From Primulina eburnea (taxonomy: Eukaryota; Streptophyta; Magnoliopsida; Lamiales; Gesneriaceae), in NCBI RefSeq assembly GCF_022965805.1, contig NC_133109.1, forward strand, positions 6,239,869 to 6,303,868: a stretch of DNA of 64,000 nucleotides, written 5' to 3'. This document shows, piece after piece, positions 33,982 to 46,055 of this stretch (position 1 is the stretch's first letter; every line of letters begins with the position of its first letter). The position numbers and the translations under genes are program-made. Below the pieces are notes generated by a model, which saw nothing but the letters and a program-made list of their open reading frames with translations, ran no database searches and had not been told where the DNA came from.

Positions 33982-36011
33982 ATGGTGAAGGGCGCGGCTC
34001 ATCCTGTGCGCCCGTGCCCGAAAACGATATCCAAAAAGCTTTGTTTGTCCTTCTTGATTATTGTAGTAGTCGTCCTGCAGCTTCAGGTGGCCAGTAACGC
34101 ACAAGGAATTGAAGATGCATCCATATCTGCTCTCATCAAGTTCAAAAGCTCCCTGGAAAATGTGGAGCCGTTTCTTGCCAACTGGGATCCATCCATATCA
34201 CATCCATGTTCAGGAAACCGTGGAAACTGGAAAGGTGTTCTGTGCTTCAATGGCTACGTGTGGGGATTGCAACTCGAAAACATGAACCTCAGGGGGCAAA
34301 TTGATGTGGATTCTCTTGTCCCTCTGCGTTATTTGCGGACCCTTAGCTTTATGAACAACAGCTTCGATGGGCAAATGCCAGATTGGAGGAAGCTTGGCGC
34401 TCTCAAGTCCCTGTTCTTGTCCAACAATCAGTTTTCGGGTCAGATACCGGAGGACGCTTTCAAAGGTATGAGCTATTTGAAGAAAGTTTATATGGCAAAC
34501 AACAAGTTCACAGGCCATATCCCTGCATCCGTTGAATCCCCTAAACTCAGAGAGTTGAGTCTCCAGGACAACCAATTCACGGGCAGCATACCGCCAATCA
34601 GCTCAAAGCATCTCAAACTCTTCAATGTATCTAACAATCAATTGGAGGGTGCAATCCCTGCTCCACTAATGAAATTCGGTCCCAGCTCCTTTTCAGGTAT
34701 GAATAAAATTTAAGAGTTAATTTGATTTGCATTGATTGGTCACACGTATGTATGTATGCATATGATGCAGGCAACAAAGCACTGTGCGGGAAGCCGCTAG
34801 ACTCAAGATGCGAGCCGCCCCCAGCCCCCCCACCAGATTTGGAGCCATCTCTCGGCTCTCCTCCTCCTTCAGGTCAAATTACCAGCACCCCGATTGCTGC
34901 TAAAGATAACAAGTCATCTCCCGCTCGAATTGCAATAATTGTGGTGTCAGCCTTAGTGGGGTTGTTTCTCATCATATTGCTGCTCCTCTTGTGCAAGCGA
35001 AACCATGAGAGCCAAACACCACGACTGGGGGTTGAAAAGAGCGTGCCAGTGACGACAGTGGAGCCTGTCGGCGACATGAAAGAAAACGGAAACCTACCCA
35101 AAAGAGCTGAACCACAAGCAGGTAAGCTGTCTTTTGTTAGAGACGATAGAGAAAAGTTTGACTTGCAAGACTTGATGAGAGCATCGGCTGAGGTGTTGGG
35201 AAGTGGCAACTTTGGGGCATCTTACAAGGCAGTATTGGTGGAGGGGGAGGCGCTGGTGGTGAAGAGGTTCAAGCAAATGAATACAGTAGCCAAGGAAGAC
35301 TTCCACGAGCACATGAGAAGGCTAGGCCGACTCAAACACCCGAATCTTCTGCCGCTCGTCGCCTACTTGTATCGCAAAGAAGAGAAGTTACTGGTTTTTG
35401 ACTATGTGTACAACGGAAGCTTGGCTTCGCATCTTCATGGAAAACGTTCTCACGAGCCATGTCTCAGCTGGCCAATCCGGTTAAACATCATAAAAGGAGT
35501 GGCGCAGGGGCTGGCTTATCTTCACAGAGAGCTTCCAAGTCTAACTGTGCCTCACGCACACCTCAAATCCTCAAATGTACTTCTGGACAAATTCTTCAAC
35601 CCCGTGCTCATGGACTACTCCCTGGTGCCTGTGGTAAACCCCGGCCAAGTACAAGATATCCTAGTGGCCTACAAGTCTCCGGAATATGCCCAACATGGCA
35701 CGACCTCGAAGAAAACAGATGTTTGGTGTTTAGGGATTTTGATATTGGAGATATTGACAGGCAAGTTGGTGGCCAAGTATCTGTCCCAAGGATCCGAACC
35801 ATATGGCGCGAACATAGCCGGATGGATCGATGGCATTGTAAGCAATAGCAGCAACACAGAAGTTTTCGACAAAGAGATTAAGGATCACGGATGTATACCG
35901 CAAATGGAGAAGCTTTTGAAGATTGGAATAGCATGCTGTGAAGAGGATGAGGACAAAAGATGGGATTTGGAGGAGGCACTTGGCCAGATCCAACAGCTTC
36001 AAGAACATTGA
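33982..36011 (+). CDS. PRK: Pollen receptor-like kinase (LRR-RLK subfamily III)
   Basis: Two exons, 33982-34696 and 34771-36011 (donor GTATGA, acceptor ATGCAG), give 651 aa. Order: basic N-terminus and signal peptide (LSFLIIVVVVLQLQV, to about residue 41), LRR N-cap, about five leucine-rich repeats (NNQFSGQIPEDAF and similar), a Pro-rich stalk, one membrane helix (292-313) and a kinase domain. The Gly loop LGSGNFG (381-387) and Lys403 are present, but the HRD position reads HAHLKSSN (500-507) and DFG reads DYS (520-522), as is usual in the PRK group, so catalysis is probably weak. PRKs sit in the pollen-tube plasma membrane, bind cysteine-rich peptides and act on ROP-GEFs to control tip growth and guidance. 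The signal peptide fixes the start. Pollen expression is inferred from family. Confidence 0.93.
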
Positions 36012-36429
36012 ACAATTCATTATTCACATACAAAATCTTTATCTATAATTTATTGTTTGTCGACAACTAGAATTAGTTGGTAATTGATACTGTACAAAGG
36101 CACTTGCACAACAATCTTTTTGTCTATTCTAATATGTAAGTTAGAGTACAAATGTACCTTTTTAATCATGGTTAAGGGAGAATCAACTTGGACCTTGAAT
36201 GCCATCAAGTGAAAAAGATTCTTTCTTTCGCTTAATCAATATTACTTATATTCTATTTCAATAAAGATATATTTAATATCATGAAAGTCCTGCGACAGAG
36301 AACTATGTAATGTTTCAATAAAAATCTTTAAAAACTATCACTAATTTTAGCGCATTTATTTAGATCATGTTGCTAATTTCAATTATTGACAATTTTTTTA
36401 AAACCGTTGGTATTTTAACGACATTTTAT
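36012..36429. other. 3' flank of the kinase gene
   Basis: Contains an AATAAA at about 36260 that could serve as polyadenylation signal. Otherwise AT-rich, no gene. Confidence 0.55.
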
Positions 36430-39407
36430 GTTGCGATCGAATTAGAGTTTAGAGGAGTGAATAAACTCTTTTAAACTTTTCTTCAAACTTGAGATACAAT
36501 AGCTCGTTCTTGAAATGTTAAAAAAATGAATCGAACACCAGGAAATTAAATCGAATTTGGTTTTATGACCAAGTGGAAGAAATCCAAAATAATCCTTATA
36601 AAAACAAATTAAACATTTTGAAAAATATTTAAAAGATGTGCAGGTTGAATGTATAAAAATATTTTGGTTGAAATATTTTATCAAACATTTTGTATATAAT
36701 ATTTTGACATTTGAAATAACACATAAAATGCTTCAAATGTGCATCTCAAAACAACAATAATTAAATGAAATAAAGGAAAGATACAACTTTTTATGGATGT
36801 TCAGAGATCAACAACTTCAACGTCACACCTTCTTCAACTTATGAAGGATTCACTAGAAGACATTGTTTTATATAATCAATTGTACAAACTCATTTTTGCT
36901 AGGACTTATTGGCGGATTGTGTGCTAGCACCTTCGGAGATGCTTCAAACATAATAAATCAATGAGCTGCAATATCTCGTGTTCTAAGAATGTTAACACCG
37001 AGGAATTAAATCGAATTTGGTTAAAAAACCAAGCGGAAGAAACTCGAAGTAATCCTTTGTGAAGAAACCTCTTATATTAGAAAATATTTTAACTTATATA
37101 AACTGAATAACTGAAAAGCAAAGAATCAGTTGTCGCATATGTCAGTTCAGTTATGGTAAAAACTGAACTGATGGATGCTCTAACTGATCAAGTCAGTTTG
37201 AAAACAACAGTTAATCAGTTAAGTACACACGATATGTTTATGGATGTTCAGAGACTTCAACTGCTCCTATGTCACCACTTCTACCATCTCGGGTAGGATC
37301 CACTAGAAGATTTTGATTTATACAACTACTTGTACAAACCCACTCAGCTTAGAACTTACACTACTGCCTCAACTGAACTCCTAGCCTACACTGAAGGCAG
37401 CACATTTCAGCCAACATTTGTTTAACGCATGTGTGTCAAAGACTACATACACAAGTTTAACGTCTTTTTGCAAGACAATATTTGAGTGGTGGTGTGTGTG
37501 TGTGAGAGAGAGAGAACTGGTCTATGAGTACAACACTCTATGAGTACAACACGAAAGTGTTCTCACACATTGAGGGAATTGTGCTTCTAATCTAAGCTGA
37601 TAACACGTTGAAGTGTTCCCTCTGGGCTGATTGCTTCTTGAAAGTTGATAAGCAATATGTGTGCCCTTTTTCTTTGTATCTTCACACACATGTTCTTTTT
37701 CTTCTTATTATTGGTCTTCACTAATCTTCTATTTATAGGCGGGAAACTAATCATACAGTGAGACTCAATAATTGTATCCGTTGCAGCTTTAATTTGTTCC
37801 TAGGACTTTGTGTCTCGACTTTTCCGACATGTCTCCAGGAATCTCTCGACTTTAATATTTTCTGCAACGTCCATTAATTGTACTACTGATAGTACAGATA
37901 TTTTATCTAGTGCACACAGCTGGATTCCATTGAATAAGCTTGTCGTGTTCTCCATATTCATTGATTCCTGACTGATGCTTTGAACTGGTCAGTTGAATTG
38001 GTCTGGTGAAATTAGTTGGCTCGTTAGCTTAACTTGTTACACTGGTTCAGTTGGACTTTCCATCAGTTGAGCACTTCATCAGCTGGTCGGGCTTCTGAAG
38101 GTCTTCTGCTGAATTACCTAACAACTGATCAATCGGTTGAACAGTTCTTCGATACATCAATTGGACTTATTCAGCTTGGGCAATCAGTTGACACTATCAG
38201 TTGGCGTTCTCGAAAGCTTCAGTTAGGCAAGATAACTGATCAGTTACAGTATCCTGTGCACTATGATAAACCATTAGTAACAAAATAACAAGTTTTGTTA
38301 ACATCAAAATCAAGATTGCGAACATGAAATGTTCCCACACTTGTCTATTGTCTAATCGAAACTCCTTACACAGTTTCGATTGTTGGTCATAACCTCACAA
38401 TCCGCATAATGTTTAATATCTCTTATGCCAAGACTACAATAACTCGTAATTCGTCGATTTCTGGACAAAGTGATGAACATGAAAGTTGTAGCCAGTTCTC
38501 TCACTTTCCGAAAAATCAAAAATCACTCAATTTCAAGTTAATATGAGAGAGACTTGAAATACCAGACTATATGTAAGCTGTTGCAAGTCTAGCTGGTCTC
38601 TTCTCTTGATTATAAATTTTGATTCATCGATTTTTTATAAAGTGATGAACATGAAAGTTGTATCACTTTATCTTAGCTTTCCATAGAATTAAGAATCACT
38701 CAATATCAAATTTGTATGAGAGCAATATGCTCGAAATTCTAGAACTACCGATGTCTAGTCGACAGCTGTATCTGTGTTGCAGAACCAGAAAATTCATCGC
38801 TATTTATCAGCTTCTTAAGCTCTGATTCAGACTTCTACTTTGGAAGATAATTTGTATATAAATTTCTTATCTTTGAAACTCATAGTGAGTCATTCCTTTT
38901 TAATAATCAATCATAATGATGTGACCAAAATACCATAACTGCTCAAATCTAGTCTTTTGTCGTATCTGTGTCCTCCAGCTCGATCTTACAGCGTCTGTTT
39001 AACATAGATAACGTCCGAACTAATTTAGCCAGCCTGATATATAACTTGTAAAAATTGATTTTTAATTCCAAATATTTTTCCCGCTAGTCATTTAAATAAT
39101 TGGTGTATGAGATATGAGAAAAGTACCAGAACTGCTCAAGCTTAGCAGGTAGTTGTATCTGTGTCATCTAACTTGATTTTGCACCCACTATTTCTCTTAG
39201 ATAACATCGAACTAGTACAGCCTTCTTGAAATATGACTTGTAGAAAATTGCGTTGAAATTCATCCATTTTGGTATATAGTCATTTTGATCATTTATTTAT
39301 GAGATATCATCTAAATTCTTCAACTCACCGGATTTTCAGCTTGACTACATTTGCATTCTAACTTCTCAGATCTTCTAAATTGATATCTGAAGAACCTAAA
39401 GGGGGGG
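36430..39407. mobile_element. Old LTR-family-2 related sequence, interrupted
   Basis: 36480-36909 shows words of the LTR family at 53060 (ATTAAATCGAATTTGGTTTT, TTTATGGATGTTCAGAGA, a GCTAGGACTTA-like word), and 38340-39407 continues as non-coding repeat. The solo LTR at 36910-38339 splits it. In 38340-39300 a segment around TGATGAACATGAAAGTTGTA recurs at least twice, with further looser repeats. No gene. The outer limits are not defined. Confidence 0.5.
36910..38339 (-). mobile_element. Solo LTR of family 2
   Basis: 1,430 bp, begins TGGCGGATTGTGTGCTAGC and ends GTTCCCACA; homologous end to end with the LTRs at 53060 and 57351. Flanks are CTTAT (36905-36909) and CTTGT (38340-38344), one mismatch. 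It inserted into an older relative of the same family. An array of CAGTTGAACTGA-like words lies at about 37980-38260. Confidence 0.82.
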
Positions 39408-39718
39408 ATAGGTTCTTTAAGGCCCTTCAGCGTTTTTAAAAACGAGTTTGCAAAAATTGCAAGCGGAAGACTTGAGGGACAATCACAAATAAAAATGAAT
39501 GCGTAAAGTAAGTGCGTAAAATAAATGCATAGTAAAGTAAATACGTAAAGTAAAGAGGGATAGAGATGTTTATGGAAGTTCGACGAAGAATCGTCTACGT
39601 CTCCCCTTCTCGATGAGGATCGAGGTATCACTATGACGACTTGGCTTTAGGAGCTCCAAGCTAGCTTTTACAACCACGCCTCGATGCGTCTACTTGGCCT
39701 TGAGGGCTCCAAGGATAG

Positions 39719-41226
39719 TGTAGTGTCCCGTTCCAGAATCACCTACTAATCAAAAACTAAGCATGCAATTAACCTAATTAACAATAATCAGAGATAACAG
39801 CGGAAAAGTCAACAAAAATACCGATTATACAACTCAATCGAAGTCTAGAATAACTCAAAATAAAAATACCCAATACAACCATATCGAATCAAAACAATAC
39901 CGATAAACTAAACCAACCAGCTACTCAACGTCCTCCTCCTGCTCCTCCTGAGCTGTCCAACCTGAGGCCTGCCCCGAGGGAATGGGGTGTCCAAGAATAA
40001 ACAAAACCGAGGACGTGAGCGATAAGAACGCCCAGTACAAAAGTATGAGTATACAGACCTATATGAAATGCACATGCTATGATCATGATACCGGGGTAGT
40101 CAAGAAACAGGAGTCACAAAAGGATCTCAACAATGCTCAGTCTAGAGGCGCCAAGTGGATAGTGCCGCGCGGTACACCTCTGGGTCACTGCATCCACTAC
40201 AAGACAGACGTGGACCTAAAATGTCCCGGACCACCGAAGCCCTCCCGACCCGTCGGCCACTGTGTACTCTCGGTGTCCATGCGTCCACAAGACAGGGCTG
40301 AGCGGCCCCAAGATATAGCTTATCTCGAAAGAGATACAGCTCAACAGTAAAGGCTATCTCAAAGGAGAATACGGCTCAACATGAAATGCAACGTGCAGTA
40401 ATAACCGTGACATAATAGCATGCATCATATGACATATATCAATGCACCACATAATCATGCAACACATATATGAATGTATACTCAACCAGGATATCTCGGA
40501 TAGTACTTTCGTACTTCTATCACAGCAAGCCTAGCCTTACGCAACACCGCTAAATCAGGTCTAGAACAAGCCTACGCATCAAAAGCATACCCAATGAACA
40601 ATACTACCATGCTCGGCTAGCAAAACCAGTACTCCCTAGTACTACCAAAGGTTTAGGGTTTACCTTCGTCCGTCGACAGCCCTTTGATGTCGATTGCCTC
40701 GAAACTCCGGCGCTGCTATGCTACCAATCCCGGCAGCTCTTGGCTATCGCTCGAACAACAACTAGCCCTAGAATCCTTCCAAAACTCTCAAAGAGGAGAC
40801 TTAACTCAAGGAATGGCAAGTCACAAATGAGAAATCCGAGCACTATTTATAGGCCATATTCGGATCCTCCGAACACCACTTCGGAACGTCCGAACGCTAC
40901 GTGTCCATTGGCTCTTGACAGCTCATGATCGGATCCTCCGATCATACACTTCGGACCGTCCGAACATGCACGTGTCCAGCTGCTCTTGACACCTCATGAT
41001 CGGATCCACCGAACCTACACTTCGGAACGTCCGAACTCCCACGTGTCGATCAACTCTTGACACCTAATGATCGGATCCACCGAACTCACTTCGGACCTTC
41101 CGAACTCTTCGGTGCTTCTGAACCATCTTCGGTCCGTCCGATCATGACTCGGTCAAAATTACACATTAAACCTTCTTAATCACCATTAATCCGTTAATTA
41201 CCCAATTTGGAATTCGGGCTACTACA
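39719..41226 (-). repeat. 3' LTR of the young element
   Basis: 1,508 bp. The U3 array of CGGATCC-x-CCGA and TTCGGA-x3-TCCGAA words spans about 40858-41150. A 122-aa frame on the plus strand (39982-40350) recurs in the other LTR and is antisense to the element; I do not call it a gene. Confidence 0.95.
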
Positions 41227-41579
41227 TTCTCCCCCCCTTAAAACGATTTCGTCCTCGAAATCAAGGCAAGAGAATGAACAAAACGAAAATAACAACATCA
41301 TTACCCTCCAAATCTAAGGGACAACCCATCACTAGACGCTTGGCTAAAACCGAATGACCCATCGGAGTAGAAACGGAAAGAATGACATCTAGAGAAACAT
41401 GCGGTAACTTATGACGCTTAACAGATCGTCCTGGTCACCCCAACGACCTACACTTCCCTGACTACTCTCATCACCAAAGTGGTCAGCCCTTGCTACAACA
41501 TAGAATGGGGAACTAGTAAACGGAAATCCCAAAACAGAATCTATATCCCAAAATCGTATGCATACTCTGATACCATAAA

Positions 41580-43087
41580 TGTAGTGACCCGTTCCAGAAT
41601 CACCTACTAATCAAAAACTAAGCATGCAATTAACCTAATTAACAATAATCAGAGATAACAGCGGAAAAGTCAACACAAATACCGATTATACAACTCAATC
41701 GAAGTCTAGAATAACTCAAAATAAAAATACCCAATACAACCATATCGAATCAAAACAATACCGATAAACTAAACCAACCAGCTACTCAACGTCCTCCTCC
41801 TGCTCCTCCTGAGCTGTCCAACCTGAGGCCTGCCCCGAGGGAATGGGGTGTCCAAGAATAAACAAAACCGAGGACGTGAGCGATAAGAACGCCCAGTACA
41901 AAAGTATGAGTATACAGACCTATATGAAATGCACATGCTATGATCATGATACCGGGGTAGTCAAGAAACAGGAGTCACAAAAGGATCTCAACAATGCTCA
42001 GTCTAGAGGCGCCAAGTGGATAGTGCCGCGCGGTACACCTCTGGGTCACTGCATCCACTACAAGACAGACGTGGACCTAAAATGTCCCGGACCACCGAAG
42101 CCCTCCCGACCCGTCGGCCACTGTGTACTCTCGGTGTCCATGCGTCCACAAGACAGGGCTGAGCGGCCCCAAGATATAGCTTATCTCGAAAGAGATACAG
42201 CTCAACAGTAAAGGCTATCTCAAAGGAGAATACGGCTCAACATGAAATGCAACGTGCAGTAATAACCGTGACATAATAGCATGCATCATATGACATATAT
42301 CAATGCACCACATAATCATGCAACACATATATGAATGTATACTCAACCAGGATATCTCGGATAGTACTTTCGTACTTCTATCACAGCAAGCCTAGCCTTA
42401 CGCAACACCGCTAAATCAGGTCTAGAACAAGCCTACGCATCAAAAGCATACCCAATGAACAATACTACCATGCTCGGCTAGCAAAACCAGTACTCCCTAG
42501 TACTACCAAAGGTTTAGGGTTTACCTTCGTCCGTCGACAGCCCTTTGATGTCGATTGCCTCGAAACTCCGGCGCTGCTATGCTACCAATCCCGGCAGCTC
42601 TTGGCTATCGCTCGAACAACAACTAGCCCTAGAATCCTTCCAAAACTCTCAAAGAGGAGACTTAACTCAAGGAATGGCAAGTCACAAATGAGAAATCCGA
42701 GCACTATTTATAGGCCATATTCGGATCCTCCGAACACCACTTCGGAACGTCCGAACGCTACGTGTCCATTGGCTCTTGACAGCTCATGATCGGATCCTCC
42801 GATCATACACTTCGGACCGTCCGAACATGCACGTGTCCAGCTGCTCTTGACACCTCATGATCGGATCCACCGAACCTACACTTCGGAACGTCCGAACTCC
42901 CACGTGTCGATCAACTCTTGACACCTAATGATCGGATCCACCGAACTCACTTCGGACCTTCCGAACTCTTCGGTGCTTCTGAACCATCTTCGGTCCGTCC
43001 GATCATGACTCGGTCAAAATTACACATTAAACCTTCTTAATCACCATTAATCCGTTAATTACCCAATTTGGAATTCGGGCTACTACA
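41580..43087 (-). repeat. 5' LTR of the young element
   Basis: 1,508 bp, nearly identical to the left LTR; U3 array at about 42719-43011. Confidence 0.95.
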
Positions 43088-44009
43088 GATAGCCACGAAC
43101 TTTACAACCCACTCGAGAGTATTACTTTCACTCTTTTTCTACAACTCTTTTGATATTACAACTCTTTTAATCAACGCACACAAGAGATAGTAGAAAGCTT
43201 TGTAAGAGACAAGAGAGAATGGAGTGGGATGATTGAGAATGCATCATCAAAGGCCTATTTATACTAGTCTTGGACGCCAAGGTTCGGATCTTCCGTTTGT
43301 GCTTCGGAACTTCCGATGTGATTGAAATCAATTTGCGTAATTCTGGCATGACTTCGGATCTTCCGTTCTTGACTTCGTAGGGTCCGAACATATGCTTCGG
43401 AGGGATCGATCAAACTTCGTTTCTTCTGAACAGTTCTTTTAGACAGTGTATGAACAACTTCGGAAGGTCCGAACTCCAGTTCGTACCGTCCGAACATTCC
43501 CGCGTTTTCGGAGATTTGAAATCTTCAACACTTCGTAGCTTCCGATTATGTCCATCGTAGCGTCCGAAATCTACTCAATCAACAGTCAGATCAATTTGTC
43601 TCCGGATTGAAGTGATTTGATTGCTTGTGTTCGGAACGTCCGATCCAGTCTTCGGAACGTCCGAACTTGCTCCTCGCAGCTTCCGAACAGCTTCTATTTT
43701 GCTTCTGATTGGCACAATTTCGGAACGTCCGAACCAAATTTCGGATCTTCCGAACGTAACCTTGTTCTTAATTTCCTGCATGCCTCAATATAAAACATTA
43801 GTACATTTTTAATCCAAGTTTTGGTATCATCAAAACAAAAACTTTGGGATATGTTACAGCATTAAAAACATTAATCTCATCCTCGAGATTTGTATGCGTT
43901 TAAGGCGTAACAATATCAATCGACTCCAAACTTGAGTAAATATGTTAGAAATAAAACAAAAAGTTATGATATCATCAAAATCAAGATTGTTATAAGTTTT
44001 TGTAACCCA

Positions 44010-44077
44010 ACATTTTATAAAACCCATCTCGGGCGGTCAAAAACTACCGCTCGGGCGTCAATAGTTCTGTCCAAAAT
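44010..44077 (-). repeat. Remnant of an older family-1 LTR, left part
   Basis: CTCGGGCGGTCAAAAACTAC and its inverted partner belong to the family-1 U3 array. The rest of this old LTR continues at 51104-51218, beyond the inserted element. Confidence 0.75.
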
Positions 44078-45570
44078 TGTGGGGACCCGGACGCTAATCA
44101 AGTTCTTAATCATCATTGGGACTAATTAATCAATTATAAACAGGGTCAAAAAAATTTTTCTTTTAATATACAAAGCGGAAACGTAATGTAATTCAATTCA
44201 AATTACATATTAACATGAACATACAATTCTTGTGTTATCTACACAATTAAACTAGGTTCAACTATAAATCAAAGCTGAATCCTAAGTTGCTGCAAAGCCC
44301 GGATCTCCACGCTATCTATCTTCTCTCATCCTCTTCTTGACCCTGATCCAGCCCCACCTGTTGTCATGCACACATACAAAACAAGACAACAGCCGGATAA
44401 CTCCGGTGAGAATAACTCCCAGTATAAACAATGTAAACATGCAATCATATAAAAACATATATAAAAGCATATAATTAACATTCATAACATGTATCAAATC
44501 AGAAACATAAATCAATAACAAATAATGAATCACACTCAGACTCAAACAACGCGTCGTCTCAGACTCGACTCAACTCTAACCTAGGGATCCCGATATAGTG
44601 TCTGGGCGAATCAGCCGCAGAATTGACGACTCAGTCAAGATTTAAGCGAATCAGCCAATAGCTAGGCGAAACAGCCGATAGCTAGACGAATCAGTCAATA
44701 GATAGACGAATCAGTCAATAAATAGACGAATCAGTCAATAGATAAGCGAATCAGCCAATAGCTAGGCGAAACAGCCGATAGCTAGACGAATCAGTCAATA
44801 ACCGGACGACTCAGTCGGTGACTAGGCGAATCAGCCAATGACTCAACAACTCAGTAATCAATACATGCAATGACTATAAATCAATAGACAACAACATCAA
44901 TCTTATCAATTACAAATCTCAATGTAATAATCTAAGTATGTGATTTAGGGAGACTCGAGTCAAACCTTACTCGAGTTGTGCAATCCCAACACAACATTAA
45001 TTTATACATTTCTTTCTGCTATTCTGACTCTGTCGAAGTCTCGAACCCCAAGCCTGTCAATACTCAGTCTGACAATAACGATATCGAGGGTACAATATCA
45101 ATACACCATCCAAACAATACTGGATATAATCAGAATTAAATCAAATTCTGTTTCAACAACACAACGTCATAATTTCAATATATCCAGCCCTACCATATTA
45201 GTCAGATATCAATCCCAACATCTCCTAATCAATAACAACTCAATTCTGATATCAAATCAACTCCGAAATTCATAACAATTTCATATGGTATCTGTTTCTC
45301 ACTCCGGTTTTGATTATACGATGTCTAACATGCCAAGAACATCATATATGAATCATATCAGATTCTGACAATACCATAATTTCAAATCATATCAAAACGT
45401 AGCAAAACTTACGTCCAGTTGTAGCCTACTTCGATAGGTACTCAATACCGAAGTCGGATTCAAAATCGGACGGGCGGATTTCTCAGAAAAGGCGTAAGGA
45501 TTTTCTTTCCTTTTTCTGAAACCTTTTTCGATTCCCTTCGTTTCCTTCTTATGAATTCTGAAAGAATTCA

Positions 45571-45645
<75 letters not shown>

Positions 45646-46055
45646 GCACATGCAATAAGACAAATGGCACATCCTTCACGCGACACGCATCGCGCTCGGG
45701 CGGTAAGAAATTCCCGCCCGGGCGCTCGCTCGGCGCTCGGGCGGTAAAAATCTGCCGCCCGGGCGCGAAGCGCTCTGCCTCCCTGCATTACCCGATGGTG
45801 CTCGGGCGGTCAAAAACTACCGCCCGGGCGCCAAGCTTTCTGCCCGGAACCATCTTGGTTTAACATTGGCGCTCGAGCGGTCAAGAACCACCGCTCGGGC
45901 GCCAGACATTCTGCCCGAAAATCACATAACTCATATGTGTTAACCAATCTGTCTCGGAGTGGTCCAACTATGCTCACATCCGTTCATCGTCGATAAATCA
46001 TCTCAGATTACGTTAATCATCTCAGATTACGTTAATCAAATTCTTTGGCATTACA
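44078..46055 (-). repeat. 3' LTR of copy B
   Basis: 1,978 bp. It holds a tandem array of GCGAATCAGCCAATAGCTA-type units (44600-44860), a (TA)n tract (45573-45642) and a GC-rich hairpin array (45689-45908). Confidence 0.96.

Larger units (their letters stand above)
39719..43087 (-). mobile_element. Young non-autonomous LTR retrotransposon
   Basis: Two 1,508-bp LTRs (39719-41226 and 41580-43087; TGTAGTG...GCTACTACA) flank only 353 bp. Flanks 39714-39718 and 43088-43092 are both GATAG. On the minus strand the primer site TGGTATCAGAGT (41564-41575) adjoins the right LTR, and the purine tract AAGGGGGGGAGAA adjoins the left one. The internal DNA keeps a scrap of protease-like frame (LSVSTPMGHSV) and the conserved block before the purine tract that also occurs in the gypsy element at 44078. 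It is therefore an internal-deletion derivative that needs proteins from elsewhere. I found only two LTR differences (39726/41587 and 39815/41676), so insertion is recent. Confidence 0.95.
39408..44009 (-). mobile_element. LTR (net about 1.2 kb) hosting a younger element
   Basis: The right end GTAACCCAACA and the preceding ATCAAAATCAAGATTGTTA match the family-2 LTR end, so it is a distant relative. The left end is placed near a G-run (about 39400) and is uncertain. It is split by the element at 39719-43087. Between 43270 and 43760 it carries an array of TTCGGA-x3-TCCGAA words. Confidence 0.6.

Noticed and set aside
39982..42211. Identical 122-aa frames at 39982-40350 and 41843-42211
   Set aside because: They are the same stretch in the two LTRs of one young element, antisense to it. 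Identity reflects LTR identity, not selection on a gene.
44600..44860. Evenly spaced repeats resembling a CRISPR array
   Set aside because: This is plant nuclear LTR DNA, units are head-to-tail without unique spacers, and the array recurs in both LTRs.
45570..45863. Frames rich in alternating Tyr-Ile (also at 29003, 32981, 45392, 50427, 59019)
   Set aside because: They are translations of TA microsatellites.
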